Notes: generated from the letters alone by a model not told the origin. Counted from the first letter of the stretch, positions 1-10,266 are shown. The stretch is DNA of 64,000 nt from Malaya genurostris (GCF_030247185.1 NC_080570.1:79034840-79098839), one strand, 5' to 3'. A program made the numbers and translations.

Positions 1-1914
1 ATCGAGTGCGACGCAAGCTGCTTCGGACTCGGAGTGGCCATCTTCCAAAAGGATGGTATCGTCGGCTATGCATCGAGGACGCTGACAAACACGGAGAAGA
101 ATTACGCCCAAATAGAGAAGGAGTTACTGGCAATTCTTTTCGCGTGCGTGCGCTTCGATCAACTGATCGTGGGAAATCCCTGCACTACGGTGAAGACCGA
201 TCACAAGCCTCTGATCAACATATTCAACAAGCCACTGTTAACAGCTCCGAAGAGGTTGCAGCATATGCTCCTGAACTTGCAGCGCTACCAGTTAAAACTG
301 AAGTTCGTCACCGGAAAAGAAAACATCGTGGCGGACGCGATCTCTCGCGCCCCTTATGATGACCCAGCTGCACGCAACGAATATCAAAAGTTGAACATCT
401 ACAAAGTCTTTCAGCAGCTGGAAGATTACAACGTGAGTGGCTACTTGAGTATCTCCGACAGCTGTTTGAGTGGTATCATGGAGGCCACCAAGCAAGATGC
501 AGCTCTGCAAGCAGTGATGGATTATATCCGAAATGGTTGGCCCAATACCATTGACCGGGTGCCAACTGCCGTCAAAGTTTACTTCAAGTATCGGAGCGAG
601 CTGTCTACACAAGATGGACTGGTGTTCAGGAACGATCGGATTCTGATCCCGTCAGTCCTGCAGCGGTCTATGATCGACAAAGTACACGTGAGCCACAACG
701 GTATCGAAGCAACCCTAAAGCTCGCACGAGAAAATATTTTCTGGCCGGGAATGAGCGCGCAGATTACGGATGTGGTAAAGGAATGTACTATCTGCGCCAA
801 ATTTTCACCAAGCCAGCAGAAACCATCGATGCAGAGTCACCCTGTTCCAGTCTACCCGTGGCAAATCGTTTCCATGGATGTGTTTTTCGCCTCCTACCGT
901 GGCAAGAAACACCAGTTCCTTGTAACAGTGGATCATTACTCTGATTACATTGAGCTGGACATTCTCAAAGACATGTCCGCCAGAAGTCTAGTTGAAACCT
1001 GTAAAAATAACTTTTCTCGACACGGAATTCCGCAGATCGTCGTCACGGACAATGGGACCAACTTCGTGAACAAGGAAATGAAGCAGATGGCGACCAAATG
1101 GGACTTCAAGCACTCGACTTCTTCCCCACACCATCAACAAGGGAACGGGAAAGCGGAAGCAGCCGTCAAAATCGCGAAGCGGTTGCTACAAAAGGCAGAA
1201 GAAACCAATCAAGACATTTGGTATGTTTTACTTCACTGGAGGAACATCCCGAACAAGATAGGCAGCAGCCCGGTGAGCAGATTGTTTTCACGCAACACAA
1301 GATGCGGAGTTCCAGCCTCGATGAAAAAATACGATCCTCGAATTGTGCAAAATGTCCCGGAAACAATCCTGGAAAACAAGAGGAAGGTGAAGTACTACTA
1401 CGATCGAAAGTCTCGCAACCTACCTGCACTGCAAACTGGAACGCCTGTTTACGTACAAGCACATCCGGAAAGCAACAAGTTCTGGACACCAGGAACGATT
1501 AACGAGAAGCTGAGCGACCGATCGTATGTGGTGGACGTTGACGGTTCTTGCTACCGGAGAGATCTGGTGAACATCAAGCCGCGTAATGAACCAGAATCAA
1601 GCCCTCTCGTCTCGATTCCAGATAGTTCACCACAAAACAGTGACAGCACAACACCTACCATTAACGCAACACCTGGACTGCAATTGATTCCGCCGCCGTC
1701 TACTGCGATTGAACCAAACGAGAAAACAACACCAGTGGCAACTCCCGTTGTCAACAAATCAGCTGATGCACCCGAGATGACACACGGCAGGGGCAGCAAG
1801 GGTGCTGCGGCCACCACCAACAAATCGAACAAGCAGACCACAGATGCGACGTACAGACCGAAACGTGAGAGAAAACTTCCGGGCAAGTATGAAGACTATG
1901 TTATAGATGATTAA
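1..1914 (+). CDS. Ty3/gypsy-type pol polyprotein, 3' part (RNase H + integrase), cut by window edge
   Basis: The frame is open from base 1, so the protein is truncated by the window and the ATG at 34 is only internal. In order it shows: an RNase HI-like domain (ECDAS..GLG at the very start, TDHKPL, then NIVADAISRAP); an HHCC zinc-binding domain (about residues 215-265, H..H with C-TIC); and an integrase core with MDVF (first Asp), VTDNGTNF (second Asp) and GNGKAEAAVK (Glu). This is followed by a GPY/F-like C-terminal module with FWTPGTI and a Ser/Thr/Pro-rich tail. The catalytic DDE set is complete and no stop interrupts it. This order (RNase H before integrase, K02A2.6-like) is typical of Ty3/gypsy elements. 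A polypurine tract and LTR follow directly. No env is seen. The clade within Ty3 is not determined. Confidence 0.9.
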   Translation: MECDASCFGLGVAIFQKDGIVGYASRTLTNTEKNYAQIEKELLAILFACVRFDQLIVGNPCTTVKTDHKPLINIFNKPLLTAPKRLQHMLLNLQRYQLKLKFVTGKENIVADAISRAPYDDPAARNEYQKLNIYKVFQQLEDYNVSGYLSISDSCLSGIMEATKQDAALQAVMDYIRNGWPNTIDRVPTAVKVYFKYRSELSTQDGLVFRNDRILIPSVLQRSMIDKVHVSHNGIEATLKLARENIFWPGMSAQITDVVKECTICAKFSPSQQKPSMQSHPVPVYPWQIVSMDVFFASYRGKKHQFLVTVDHYSDYIELDILKDMSARSLVETCKNNFSRHGIPQIVVTDNGTNFVNKEMKQMATKWDFKHSTSSPHHQQGNGKAEAAVKIAKRLLQKAEETNQDIWYVLLHWRNIPNKIGSSPVSRLFSRNTRCGVPASMKKYDPRIVQNVPETILENKRKVKYYYDRKSRNLPALQTGTPVYVQAHPESNKFWTPGTINEKLSDRSYVVDVDGSCYRRDLVNIKPRNEPESSPLVSIPDSSPQNSDSTTPTINATPGLQLIPPPSTAIEPNEKTTPVATPVVNKSADAPEMTHGRGSKGAAATTNKSNKQTTDATYRPKRERKLPGKYEDYVIDD

Positions 1915-1940
1915 TTTTTATTTTTAAAATGAGAAGAGGA

Positions 1941-2091
1941 TGTTACATTAGTTATTAGTCGGGTTCTCACACACGCTAAATTTGTTCTCACCTATATTCA
2001 ATACAATATTTCTCCCTCTCCCTTCAGTTGAATAAAGTCACTTGTATCGAACAGACACACTAGTCTTTTGCTCTGTACCATATCCGTAACA
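1941..2091 (+). repeat. 3' LTR of the Ty3-type element
   Basis: A purine-rich tract at 1927-1940 (AAAATGAGAAGAGGA) ends exactly where the sequence TGTTAC begins. The segment closes with GTAACA at 2086-2091, so the 151-bp unit starts TG, ends CA and has inverted 6-bp termini. It contains an AATAAA signal near 2032. The matching 5' LTR lies left of the window, so the boundaries rest on the PPT and the terminal inverted repeats only. Confidence 0.72.
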
Positions 2092-2507
2092 CTAACCCCG
2101 TCTTTCTCTTCGTCTTCCACCATCTTTTCCATCACCAACTAGATCTACATGCCGATTCTAACCCCGTTGTTCGACCACGCTTACTTTTCACCCCCTCCAC
2201 CTACCTTCATCATCTATTTACCTATCCCTTTTTCTCCGCCAGTTGAAGCAAGAACACTATTGCTGCCCTGTAGTGCTTGGTGTCATCAACTAGATATAGG
2301 GTTATAGGTTTAGTTTTAATTATTTGTTTTTATTGTTAGTGTTAAGCCTTATTGCATCTGTTCGATCATTGTAATCTGTTGATACGAAAGATGAGGAGGT
2401 TTTATACCTGCTGGAAAGAGAGATTGCCAAATTTCATCTCCATCGGGCTTTTCCCTGCTCCCAAAAAATAAACAAAAAAAAACAAAACAAAATAAACAAA
2501 AAATAAA
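2092..2507 (+). mobile_element. Probable 3' end of a non-LTR retrotransposon with A-rich tail
   Basis: This is non-coding sequence ending in an A-rich tract with repeated AATAAAC/AAAC units (about 2466-2507). It looks like the 3' UTR and tail of a Jockey-like LINE. The Ty3 element appears to have inserted into it, because its LTR ends at 2091 directly inside this segment. No ORF2 remnant is visible in the window, so the family is a guess. Confidence 0.4.
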
Positions 2508-2548
2508 CGTAGTTGTGATGGTTAAATTGTATTAATAATGATAAGTTG

Positions 2549-2699
2549 AGTTTTTGAACGAAAAGGATTATATGTATTTTTAAAGAAAATTCCGTCATAT
2601 CACACAAATAGAGATTTACATTTATCATGTAAATCTCTATTTGTGTGATATGACGGAATTTTCTTTAAAAATACATATAATCCTTTTCGTTCAAAAACT
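2549..2699. repeat. Near-perfect 73-bp-arm palindrome (hairpin)
   Basis: The left arm 2549-2621 is the reverse complement of 2627-2699 by eye, with only a 5-nt spacer (TTATC, 2622-2626). Similarity continues a few bases outward (AAGTTGAG against CTCTCAACTT, with a 2-nt insertion). No coding potential and no target duplication were recognised. Confidence 0.85.
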
Positions 2700-2995
2700 C
2701 TCAACTTCTACAAGCTCATGAATAGAATTCTACACTGAAAGAATTTTCCGGCCACAAGCTGAATGGTTTTTGCTTCATCCGATCCCCATAACGGTTTTCA
2801 GATGGTTTCAATAAGTCGGCCATTAAATTTCCCCTCTGTCAACAACAAATTGATTTGTATGAATATAATAGGAAGTTTGTTTAACGCACATACACTTATA
2901 AATTGAATGAATCCAAAATGTAGATGATTTTCGTTTCAAAATTAATCATCACAGCAGCCGTATAGGAAATACTATTCATTTTGTAGTGCGTATAA
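2700..2995. other. AT-rich spacer
   Basis: No gene or clear repeat is recognised between the palindrome and the hAT-like element. Confidence 0.5.
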
Positions 2996-3853
2996 TGTTC
3001 GTACAAGGGGCAAATCACTCTAAACTTTGTCTGAACTCAAACAAGTTTTACCGGGAGTAAAAAAGTTTAGCAGGGATCTCGCTGGATTCCCACTTAGAAA
3101 AAAACGTTCAACGGTGGTCCTTCATTGGTCCAATACGTTGGATCATTGGTCCAATGAAAGTCCAATCAATCGTTCAACGGGAGGCCAACACGGGACCTTC
3201 GTTTGCCGATTTTGAAACAGACCGTTGAACCGAATGCCATTTTTTTCGTTCAACAAACCCGGCAGACAGAGGTCCATTGTTGAGCCATTTTTAACATGAG
3301 GAGTTGGAGCCCCGTTGGACTAGTTTTACTGCAGAATTTCTGAAGTTTTCTCCACTTATTTGTTTAAACTAACAATACATACCTACACAATACTTTTTTT
3401 TTTTTTTTTTTTTTTTCAAATAAAATTTTTATTAGGCTCATTTGCTTTAGCTTAACGTGGCCGATTGTCTTGTTGTTAGGGAGAGAGAAAGGGATGCCGT
3501 ATTACGGGGCGGCATACTCCCCAGTTAGTAAGGGGACATAGGGAGGGTGGGACCTACACAGTATTGAATTGAAATTTGAATACATCATTGGTTTGTGGCA
3601 TACATCTTTTAGACACATTTTGCGTTCGATGAATCTTCATGTTTTTCAGTTTGTAGCAATGAAGAGATTATTCTGGATTGGAATGCTTCGTTGGTGTGTT
3701 CTGACGTTGATGTGACGTTTTTGGGTAGCTTCCAGCAACTCAGTCAGTTCAAGGCAGGTGCATGCTCCGAAGCATCGTTTACACAGGCCATACTTCCAGC
3801 AACGTAAAGAAGAGTGCGGTAGAGCTGTAGACGAGAAAGAGATAGGGAGAGCA

Positions 3854-6800
3854 CTAAATTTGAGCATTGATAGTTTTCAAGAAGTTATAGATGAGAGTCA
3901 TATAAGAAAGATTTCGAGTTGCCAAGACGTCGCGGACTGGTACGAAGAGTGGTATACCTCGGGCCCGAAGGGAACCTATGAGTTGGGACCTGGCATCACT
4001 ATACTCGACACACATCCAAACAACATGCTCGATGTCATGATAACCCTCACCGCAAACGCAGACACCACTCTCAGCGAGCCCCACACGACGGAGATGCGCG
4101 CTGAACATATAATGATTAGACATGAGCCTTGACATTACACGAATAAAGTCTCGGCTCACGTCTAACCCCCGGAACCAAGCTTTCGTCGATACCTGTGGGA
4201 TTATTGAGTGTAACCATCGTCCCAGAGTTCCACTATTCCATGTATTCTGCCAGCTAGCTAGAGTTTTCTGACGACAGCAACTGAAAAATTCATTGAAGCA
4301 GATTGGTCTTTCATAGATATCACCTTCTAGTGCGCCCACCTTGGCTAACGAGTCCGCCCTCTCATTGCCCCGTATGGAACAATGTGAGGGGACCCAAACC
4401 AAGGTAATCTGGTATGATTTTGCAGATAAAGCACTCAATTGTTCCCGTATTTTCCCCAGGAAATACGGCGAGTGCTTTCCAGGCTTCACTGAACGGAGAG
4501 CCTCAATGGAACTGAGACTGTCCGATACAATGAAGTAGTGATCTGTGGGCAGAGTGTCAATGATCTCAAGGGTATACTGAATTGCAGCTAGTTCTGCGAC
4601 GTAAACTGAAGCTGGATCACTGAGTTTATAGGAAGCGGTGAAATTTACATTGAATATACCGAAGCCAGTGGACCCGTCTAGATATGATCCGTCAGTGTAA
4701 AACATTTTATTACAGTCGACTTCTTTAAATTTATTATTAAAAATTTTTGGGATCTCTTGAGGGCGTACAGGATCCGGGATTCCACGAATTTCTTCTTTCA
4801 TGGATGTGTCGAAAAACACAGTAGAATTAGAAGTATCCACAAAATGAACACGATTGGGAACAAACGAAGAAGGATTTATATTCTGAGCCATGTAGTCAAA
4901 ATACAAGGACATAAAACGGGTTTGTGAATTAAGCTCGACGAGCTTTTCAAAGTTTTCTATCACCATCGGATTCAAAATGTCGCATCGGATTAGCAGTCGA
5001 TATGAGAGATCCCAGAACCTGTTTTTCAACGGTAAGACGCCCGCCAGCACTTCAAGACTCATCGTATGGGTTGATTGCATGCAACCCAAGGCAATACGTA
5101 AACAACGATACTGAATTCTTTCCAGTTTAATGAAATGAATATTCGTAGCGGAGCGGAAACAGAAACATCCATATTCCATTACTGACAATATCGTCGTTTT
5201 GTACAACCTGATCAGGTCTCCTGGGTGAGAGCCCCACCAAGTTCCGGTTATTGTACGAAGGAAATTGATTCTCTGTAGGCATTTTCGTTTCAAATACCTA
5301 ATGTGACATCCCCAGGTACCTTTGGAATCGAACCAGACCCCGAGATATTTAAATGTGAAAACCTGAGCTATGGTTTCACCCCCTAGTTGAAGCTGTAATT
5401 GCGCAGGTTCTCGCTTCCTTGAAAATACAACCAGCTCAGTTTTCTCCGTAGAGAACTCGATACCCATTTGAAAAGCCCATGTCGACAAGTTGTCGAGGGT
5501 ATCTTGCAATGGTCCTTGGAGATCGGCAGCTTTGGGTCCTATAATAGACACAACACTGTCGTCGGCAAGTTGTCTTAGCGTGCAAGATGCGTTGATACAT
5601 TCATCAATGTTATTTACGTAAAAGTTGTATAAAAGGGGGCTTAAGCATGAGCCCTGAGGAAGACCCATGTAACTGAATCGCTTTGTCGTCAAATCTCCAT
5701 GCTCAAAATGCATGTGTTTCTCGGACAATAGATTATATAAAAAGTTGTTCAAAACTGGTGAAAGACCATGCTGATGCAACTTCTCAGATAGAACGTTAAT
5801 GGAAACTGAATCGAATGCCCCCTTGATGTCGAGGAAAACTGATGCCATTTGTTCTTTACGAGCAAATGCCATTTGAATTTCTGTTGAGAGCAACGCTAGA
5901 CAATCGTTCGTTCCTTTGCCCCTGCGGAACCCAAATTGTGTACCTGAAAGCAATCCATTTGTTTCGACCCAATTGTCTAGACGGAAGAGAATCATTTTCT
6001 CCAACAATTTCCGAATACAGGAAAGCATAGAAATCGGCCGATACGAATTGTGATCGGAGGCTGGTTTTCCAGGTTTTTGAATAGTAATAACTCTCACTTC
6101 CCTCCATTCGTGTGGGACAATATTACCCTCGAGGAACTTGTTGAATAAATTCAACAAGCGCCTTTTGGCAGAGTCGGGCAGATTTTTCAACAAGTTGAAT
6201 TTAATTCTGTCTAACCCCGGGGCTCTATTGTTACACGACAAGAGCGCAAGTGAGAACTCTACCATCGAAAACGGTGTTTCGTTTGTATTCAATGTCGCGA
6301 CGCGGGATATCTTCTGTTCCGGAACAGAATCAGGACATACTTTCTTAGCGAAATCAAATATCTCGCTTTCGTTCGCGTGATTTCGATTGCGCATGCGACG
6401 GGCCGTATTCCAAAGAGTGCTCATTGCTGTTTCTCTCGTTAATCCGTCAACAAACCTTCGCCAGTAACCGCGTTTCTTAGCTTTAATCAGACTTTTCATT
6501 TGAAATTCTAACGCCGCGTATTTCCGATAATTATCTGGCGTTCCGTTCCTTCTAAACGAGATGAAGGCTGAAGCTTTTTTCGTTTTCAGCTCTGAGCACT
6601 CTTTGTCCCACCATGGGTTGGGAGAACGCATACTAGTTTGCGCGCTAGGTACTCGTTTCGTCTGAGCTTGAATTGCGGTGTCAAGAATCAAGCCAGCCAA
6701 AAATGTATACTCTTCCTCCGGAGGAAGCTCCTGTGATGTTTCTAGTTTCTCAGATATCGAGCTCGCGTAACGTTTCCAATCAATGTTTCGTGTGAAATCG

Positions 6801-7516
6801 TACGAAACATTGATTGTTTCCGATGGTCTTCCACGGTTGGTGATAGAAACTATGATCGGCAAGTGATCGCTACCGTGAGGATCACAGATTACCTTCCACT
6901 TGCAATCTAACTGTAGCGAAGTCGAGCAAAGGGATAAATCCAGCGCACTTGGTTGTGCTGGCGGTCTAGGGTTCCGTGTCATTTCTCCCGTGTTTAAAAT
7001 TGTCAAATTGAGGTTGTCACACAGATCTTGGATTAACGAAGAACGATTATCATCATATAAGCAGCCCCATCCTGTACCATGCGAGTTAAAGTCCCCTAAA
7101 ACCAGCCGCGGTGAAGGAAGAAGTTCTATGATGTCTGCAAGCCGACGATGCCCTATCGAGACTCTGGGAGGAATGTAGATAGAAGCTATACATAGATCTT
7201 TGCCTTTAATATTAATTTGGCAAGCAACAACTTCAATTCCCGGTGTCGAGGGGAGGTTAATACGATAAAATGAATAGCACTTTTTAATCCCTAAAAGTAC
7301 CCCTCCATAAGAGTCTTCTCGGTCCAGGCGGATTATGTTAAAATTATGGAAGTCGAGGTTGATGTTAGAAGTAAGCCAAGTTTCACTCAAGGAGAATACA
7401 TCGCAATTATGAGTATGTATTAAGTGTTTGAAAGAATCAAGTTTTGGGATGATACTTCTGCAATTCCACTGAAGCACAATGATCATATCTTCGATTCTCA
7501 GTGGTAAATTATCCAT
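3854..7516 (-). CDS. LINE ORF2: AP endonuclease, reverse transcriptase, RNase H
   Basis: About 1220 residues. The N-terminal apurinic-type endonuclease nicks target DNA (LQWNCRSI, SETWL, LGDFNSHG, GSDHLPIIV). The reverse transcriptase follows (NSYRPISML, LDIKGAFDSV, GLPQGSCLSPLLYN). Its catalytic box is QLADD near residue 652, with Leu in place of the usual Tyr or Phe. A type I RNase H domain (FYTDGSYLDGSTG, VSDSLSSIEAL, WVPSHCSIRGNERAD) starts near residue 938. A late CVCG..H..C motif is present. The start is taken at 7516, where ATGGATAA couples the ORF1 stop to this ATG. An upstream TTG-initiated reading is not needed. The protein would perform target-primed reverse transcription in the nucleus. 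No stop or frameshift is seen. Confidence 0.92.
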   Translation of the reverse strand: MDNLPLRIEDMIIVLQWNCRSIIPKLDSFKHLIHTHNCDVFSLSETWLTSNINLDFHNFNIIRLDREDSYGGVLLGIKKCYSFYRINLPSTPGIEVVACQINIKGKDLCIASIYIPPRVSIGHRRLADIIELLPSPRLVLGDFNSHGTGWGCLYDDNRSSLIQDLCDNLNLTILNTGEMTRNPRPPAQPSALDLSLCSTSLQLDCKWKVICDPHGSDHLPIIVSITNRGRPSETINVSYDFTRNIDWKRYASSISEKLETSQELPPEEEYTFLAGLILDTAIQAQTKRVPSAQTSMRSPNPWWDKECSELKTKKASAFISFRRNGTPDNYRKYAALEFQMKSLIKAKKRGYWRRFVDGLTRETAMSTLWNTARRMRNRNHANESEIFDFAKKVCPDSVPEQKISRVATLNTNETPFSMVEFSLALLSCNNRAPGLDRIKFNLLKNLPDSAKRRLLNLFNKFLEGNIVPHEWREVRVITIQKPGKPASDHNSYRPISMLSCIRKLLEKMILFRLDNWVETNGLLSGTQFGFRRGKGTNDCLALLSTEIQMAFARKEQMASVFLDIKGAFDSVSINVLSEKLHQHGLSPVLNNFLYNLLSEKHMHFEHGDLTTKRFSYMGLPQGSCLSPLLYNFYVNNIDECINASCTLRQLADDSVVSIIGPKAADLQGPLQDTLDNLSTWAFQMGIEFSTEKTELVVFSRKREPAQLQLQLGGETIAQVFTFKYLGVWFDSKGTWGCHIRYLKRKCLQRINFLRTITGTWWGSHPGDLIRLYKTTILSVMEYGCFCFRSATNIHFIKLERIQYRCLRIALGCMQSTHTMSLEVLAGVLPLKNRFWDLSYRLLIRCDILNPMVIENFEKLVELNSQTRFMSLYFDYMAQNINPSSFVPNRVHFVDTSNSTVFFDTSMKEEIRGIPDPVRPQEIPKIFNNKFKEVDCNKMFYTDGSYLDGSTGFGIFNVNFTASYKLSDPASVYVAELAAIQYTLEIIDTLPTDHYFIVSDSLSSIEALRSVKPGKHSPYFLGKIREQLSALSAKSYQITLVWVPSHCSIRGNERADSLAKVGALEGDIYERPICFNEFFSCCRQKTLASWQNTWNSGTLGRWLHSIIPQVSTKAWFRGLDVSRDFIRVMSRLMSNHYMFSAHLRRVGLAESGVCVCGEGYHDIEHVVWMCVEYSDARSQLIGSLRARGIPLFVPVRDVLATRNLSYMTLIYNFLKTINAQI

Positions 7517-8987
7517 CAAAAGATACGATCGCTGCAAGGAGGGGCCATTGTTCTGTCAACTGTTTTAAAAATGTCCTTACTGTTGGCAGTAGAGCAGTTA
7601 GGAAGCTTTTCAGAGGATCAGTAATATTGAAGGCTGTTAATATCCAGTCCACGATATCAGAAAATTTCAATAATCCAGCGTTTGTTGGATTTTCTGGTTG
7701 TGCTTTGGGGTCATTCGGGTTTTTTGATGCCCCAGGAAGTGCTGGGTACTCCTTATCATCCCTAAGTTTTTTGAACCCAGGAGGTGTTTGCTTCGGTTTT
7801 GAGTCAGCACTTTTTGTTTCCGTTTGGTTCTTTTGTGACGAAGAGGACAGTCTGAGGCCTTTACGAGGAAGCTTGGGAGAAGCCAGATTTTGTCTTTTCC
7901 TGCTTCCTTCAACCTGTGTGTAGGAAGGTCCTTCGCCTGGGTCGTCAGAGGTATCCTCTTCAACTGGCAAGATTGCAAACGGGTTCTCAGGGGTCGATGG
8001 AGTGGTTCTTTTTAAGATTTCCGCATAAGAACGTTTGGAACGTTCTTTCACGGATCGCTTCAATTTCTCCGCACGCTGTATGTACGTAGGGCACACCGAA
8101 AGATCATGAGGATTCTCCCCGCAGTAGCAACACTTTTCCACTGCTCTTCTGCAGAGATCGTCCTCATGGGCCTCTCCGCATTTGCCGCATCGCAGTTTGT
8201 TGCAACAATAGGTTGCCGTATGACCTAGCTGTTTGCAGCTTGTACAATGCATTACCCGCAGTACATACAGCCGAACAGGTAGACGAACTCCACTCACTAC
8301 CAAATAATTTGGAAGTGCAGATCCGGCAAAAGTCACGCGAAATGAGTCCGATTGGTAAAATTTACCATCTATCGATTTGGAGTGCAATTGCTTGCACTCC
8401 AAAATTTTCACTGGTTGAAGGTCGGGGTTTTTGAAACGGCCTACCCCGTCCTTCATCAGATCTTCGATTGTCAGACTTTCGTCACGGACCACACCGTCGA
8501 TCTCCACCACATGAGACGGGACGTACACGCGGTATTCCTTCGTGAACAACTCGTTGGTAGCAATCCCGTTTGCTTGCTTCAGGTCGGACACAACAACGCG
8601 TAACTTGTTTGGCGAAACCTTATCTATTGTTTTTATTGCCGAGTAATGTTTTTCCAGGTCCCGAGCAATATTTAAAACTCTGAGAGACTTTAATTTGGGC
8701 CGGAAGTATACCACCCACGGACCCCCCGAGCCATCGTCTTGGTAAACTTTTTGGCGAGCAGGCAATATCTTAGAGGGAGATGGAGGCATCGGAGAGGGAG
8801 ATGGCATCGGAGAGGGAGATGGTATCGGAGGGGGAGATGGTATCGGAGGGGGAGATGGTGTCGGAGGGGGAGATGGTATAGGAGGGGTAGATGGCATCTC
8901 GGAAGCAAACTCAGCCTCTAAATGTTCTTCGTTCATTCGTTCAGCTTCGCCCTCCTCCGAGACACCCCCACTGTCATCAATATTCAT
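7509..8987 (-). CDS. LINE ORF1 gag-like RNA-binding protein
   Basis: 492 residues starting at an ATG (8987). The N-terminal part has a Pro-rich tract built from PSPPPIPSP-like units. The centre carries three CCHC-type zinc knuckles (CTSCKQLGHTATYC, CGKCGEAHEDDLC, CCYCGENPHDLSVC) preceded by a PRE_C2HC-like region. The C-terminal part is basic and Ser/Pro-rich. Such ORF1 proteins coat LINE RNA and form the transposition particle. The stop codon overlaps the ORF2 start in ATGGATAA, which suggests translational coupling by termination and reinitiation. The frame is intact. Confidence 0.9.
   Translation of the reverse strand: MNIDDSGGVSEEGEAERMNEEHLEAEFASEMPSTPPIPSPPPTPSPPPIPSPPPIPSPSPMPSPSPMPPSPSKILPARQKVYQDDGSGGPWVVYFRPKLKSLRVLNIARDLEKHYSAIKTIDKVSPNKLRVVVSDLKQANGIATNELFTKEYRVYVPSHVVEIDGVVRDESLTIEDLMKDGVGRFKNPDLQPVKILECKQLHSKSIDGKFYQSDSFRVTFAGSALPNYLVVSGVRLPVRLYVLRVMHCTSCKQLGHTATYCCNKLRCGKCGEAHEDDLCRRAVEKCCYCGENPHDLSVCPTYIQRAEKLKRSVKERSKRSYAEILKRTTPSTPENPFAILPVEEDTSDDPGEGPSYTQVEGSRKRQNLASPKLPRKGLRLSSSSQKNQTETKSADSKPKQTPPGFKKLRDDKEYPALPGASKNPNDPKAQPENPTNAGLLKFSDIVDWILTAFNITDPLKSFLTALLPTVRTFLKQLTEQWPLLAAIVSFDG
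8775..8892 (-). repeat. In-frame tandem minisatellite encoding the ORF1 Pro-rich tract
   Basis: About six 18-bp units of the GGAGATGGTATCGGAGGG type (plus-strand view) encode alternating P-S-P-P-x-P. All are multiples of three, so copy-number changes keep the frame. Confidence 0.8.
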
Positions 8988-9430
8988 ATTTAAAGTGCGG
9001 GAGTAAAGAAGTCTCCCGCACTTGAAATGAGAAAGAAAGAAATAAAATGAAAAGAAAATATATGAATAGTAAAAGTTGGAAGAAAAAGTTTGAGAAAATA
9101 CTTAACAGTATGTCACGGTAAGCTGTTAGGTGAGTTGCTCCTTCACTCCTTCGTTGTGCTTCAGCGTGACCTTGACTCAGGATTTGGCTGCTGCGATGCG
9201 GGTAGCAAACAATAGAAATAACTGCTGCCCGAGGATAGCACAATAGCGTCTACTGTCGATACCGATACAAAACCGGTGCACAGACAGAACTCACTTGCGG
9301 GGATGCTACTTTTTATCACTTTTATTTAATGCCTATACTACAGCCTCTGCTGTGATAGACACCTTCGTCTTACCGATGTCGATTGTTAAAAAAACGCGTG
9401 TGCTCACTTCGAACATTCGGTTACGAATGA
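8988..9430 (-). promoter_or_regulatory. LINE 5' UTR / internal promoter region
   Basis: This is non-coding sequence between the inferred 5' end and the ORF1 ATG. On the minus strand the inferred first bases are TCATTCGTAACCG, an initiator-like start of the sort expected for internal Pol II promoters of arthropod LINEs. The promoter role is inference from family knowledge. Only the position is seen. Confidence 0.4.
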
Positions 9431-9690
9431 ACACAATACTTCTACTTCACGTAGAATAACAACAAATTTTCTTTCTATGTAAAGGTAACACTTAATTTTC
9501 ACACTATTTTTGCAAGAGAAAAAACAACAACAAACCGTTCCAGCAAATTGAACGAATATTTCGTGCAATATGTCGTTCAACAAACCAACAAAATTGAACG
9601 GCCTGCTGAGAGGGTTAGAATGGGATTAGAGAAGTTTAGCCGAGATCTGGAAAAGCATTATTTTGACATAAGAAGCTGTGAACGTGGGAG

Positions 9691-10266
9691 CAGAGATGCC
9701 AGATATTTTTCATAGAAAACCTGTATTGTTTTGTATAAAAAATCTGTATTTATCTGTATTCAGAAAGGAAATTTCGGAAATAAAATGATGTTTGAAGATG
9801 TTATTCCATTAGATTATTGTTATAGAATGGCAGATGCAAAGAGCATTCCTTTATATCGTAAGTCCTTGCCGCACGGACATGAACATTCAACGACGAAATT
9901 TAATTGTTTTTGTTATCAACCACAATTGAATTGTAAATCCATATACTTTTTTCGTTTGAAACTGATGACTTGGAATTCAAACATGGAATTCAAACGCCCA
10001 TTACGCAACGTCAAGTCAGGTCATACAACTTTTCAGTCTGACAATAAAGTTTCATGACGCTGCACGAAGAAATTTTCATTTGAATATGGGTAATCAAACA
10101 CGCTCAGACGGAAAAGTTTCATTATTTCTTTCTTACTTTTTGTGGTATCTGTATAAATCTGGATTTAATTTGAGAAATTTGTATAAAATCTGTACTCTGT
10201 ATTAAATCTGTATGCGCATGTAAAAATCTGTATAATACAGATAAATCTGTATAAATGGCATCTCTG
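9691..10266. mobile_element. hAT-like MITE, 576 bp
   Basis: It begins CAGAGATGCCAG and ends TGGCATCTCTG, inverted ends of about 11 bp. The same 8-mer CGTGGGAG flanks it at 9683-9690 and 10267-10274. The 8-bp duplication and CAGAGATG-type ends fit hAT. The interior is AT-rich with many CTGTATAAA/ATCTGTAT words and no transposase. It is nested within the larger hAT-like element. Confidence 0.85.

Larger units (their letters stand above)
3394..9430 (-). mobile_element. Full-length I/LOA-like non-LTR retrotransposon (LINE)
   Basis: This is a minus-strand LINE of about 6 kb. The order is 5' UTR (9430-8988), ORF1 (8987-7509), ORF2 (7516-3854), 3' UTR (3853-3417) and a poly(A) tail, seen as a T tract at 3394-3416. 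The 9-mer ACACAATAC lies just outside the tail (3385-3393) and again at 9431-9439. It is read as the target-site duplication and sets the 5' end at 9430. RNase H in ORF2 argues for the I group (I, LOA, Outcast) rather than Jockey proper. Both ORFs are uninterrupted, so the copy may be competent. It sits inside the hAT-like element and is therefore younger than it. Confidence 0.88.

Noticed and set aside
7517..7537. Upstream TTG start for LINE ORF2
   Set aside because: The ATG at 7516 overlapping the ORF1 stop is the natural start. The TTG was only the edge of the open frame.
8690..8921. Arg/Gly-rich and His/Leu/Pro-rich ORFs opposite and beside LINE ORF1
   Set aside because: These are shadow frames of the 18-bp coding minisatellite.
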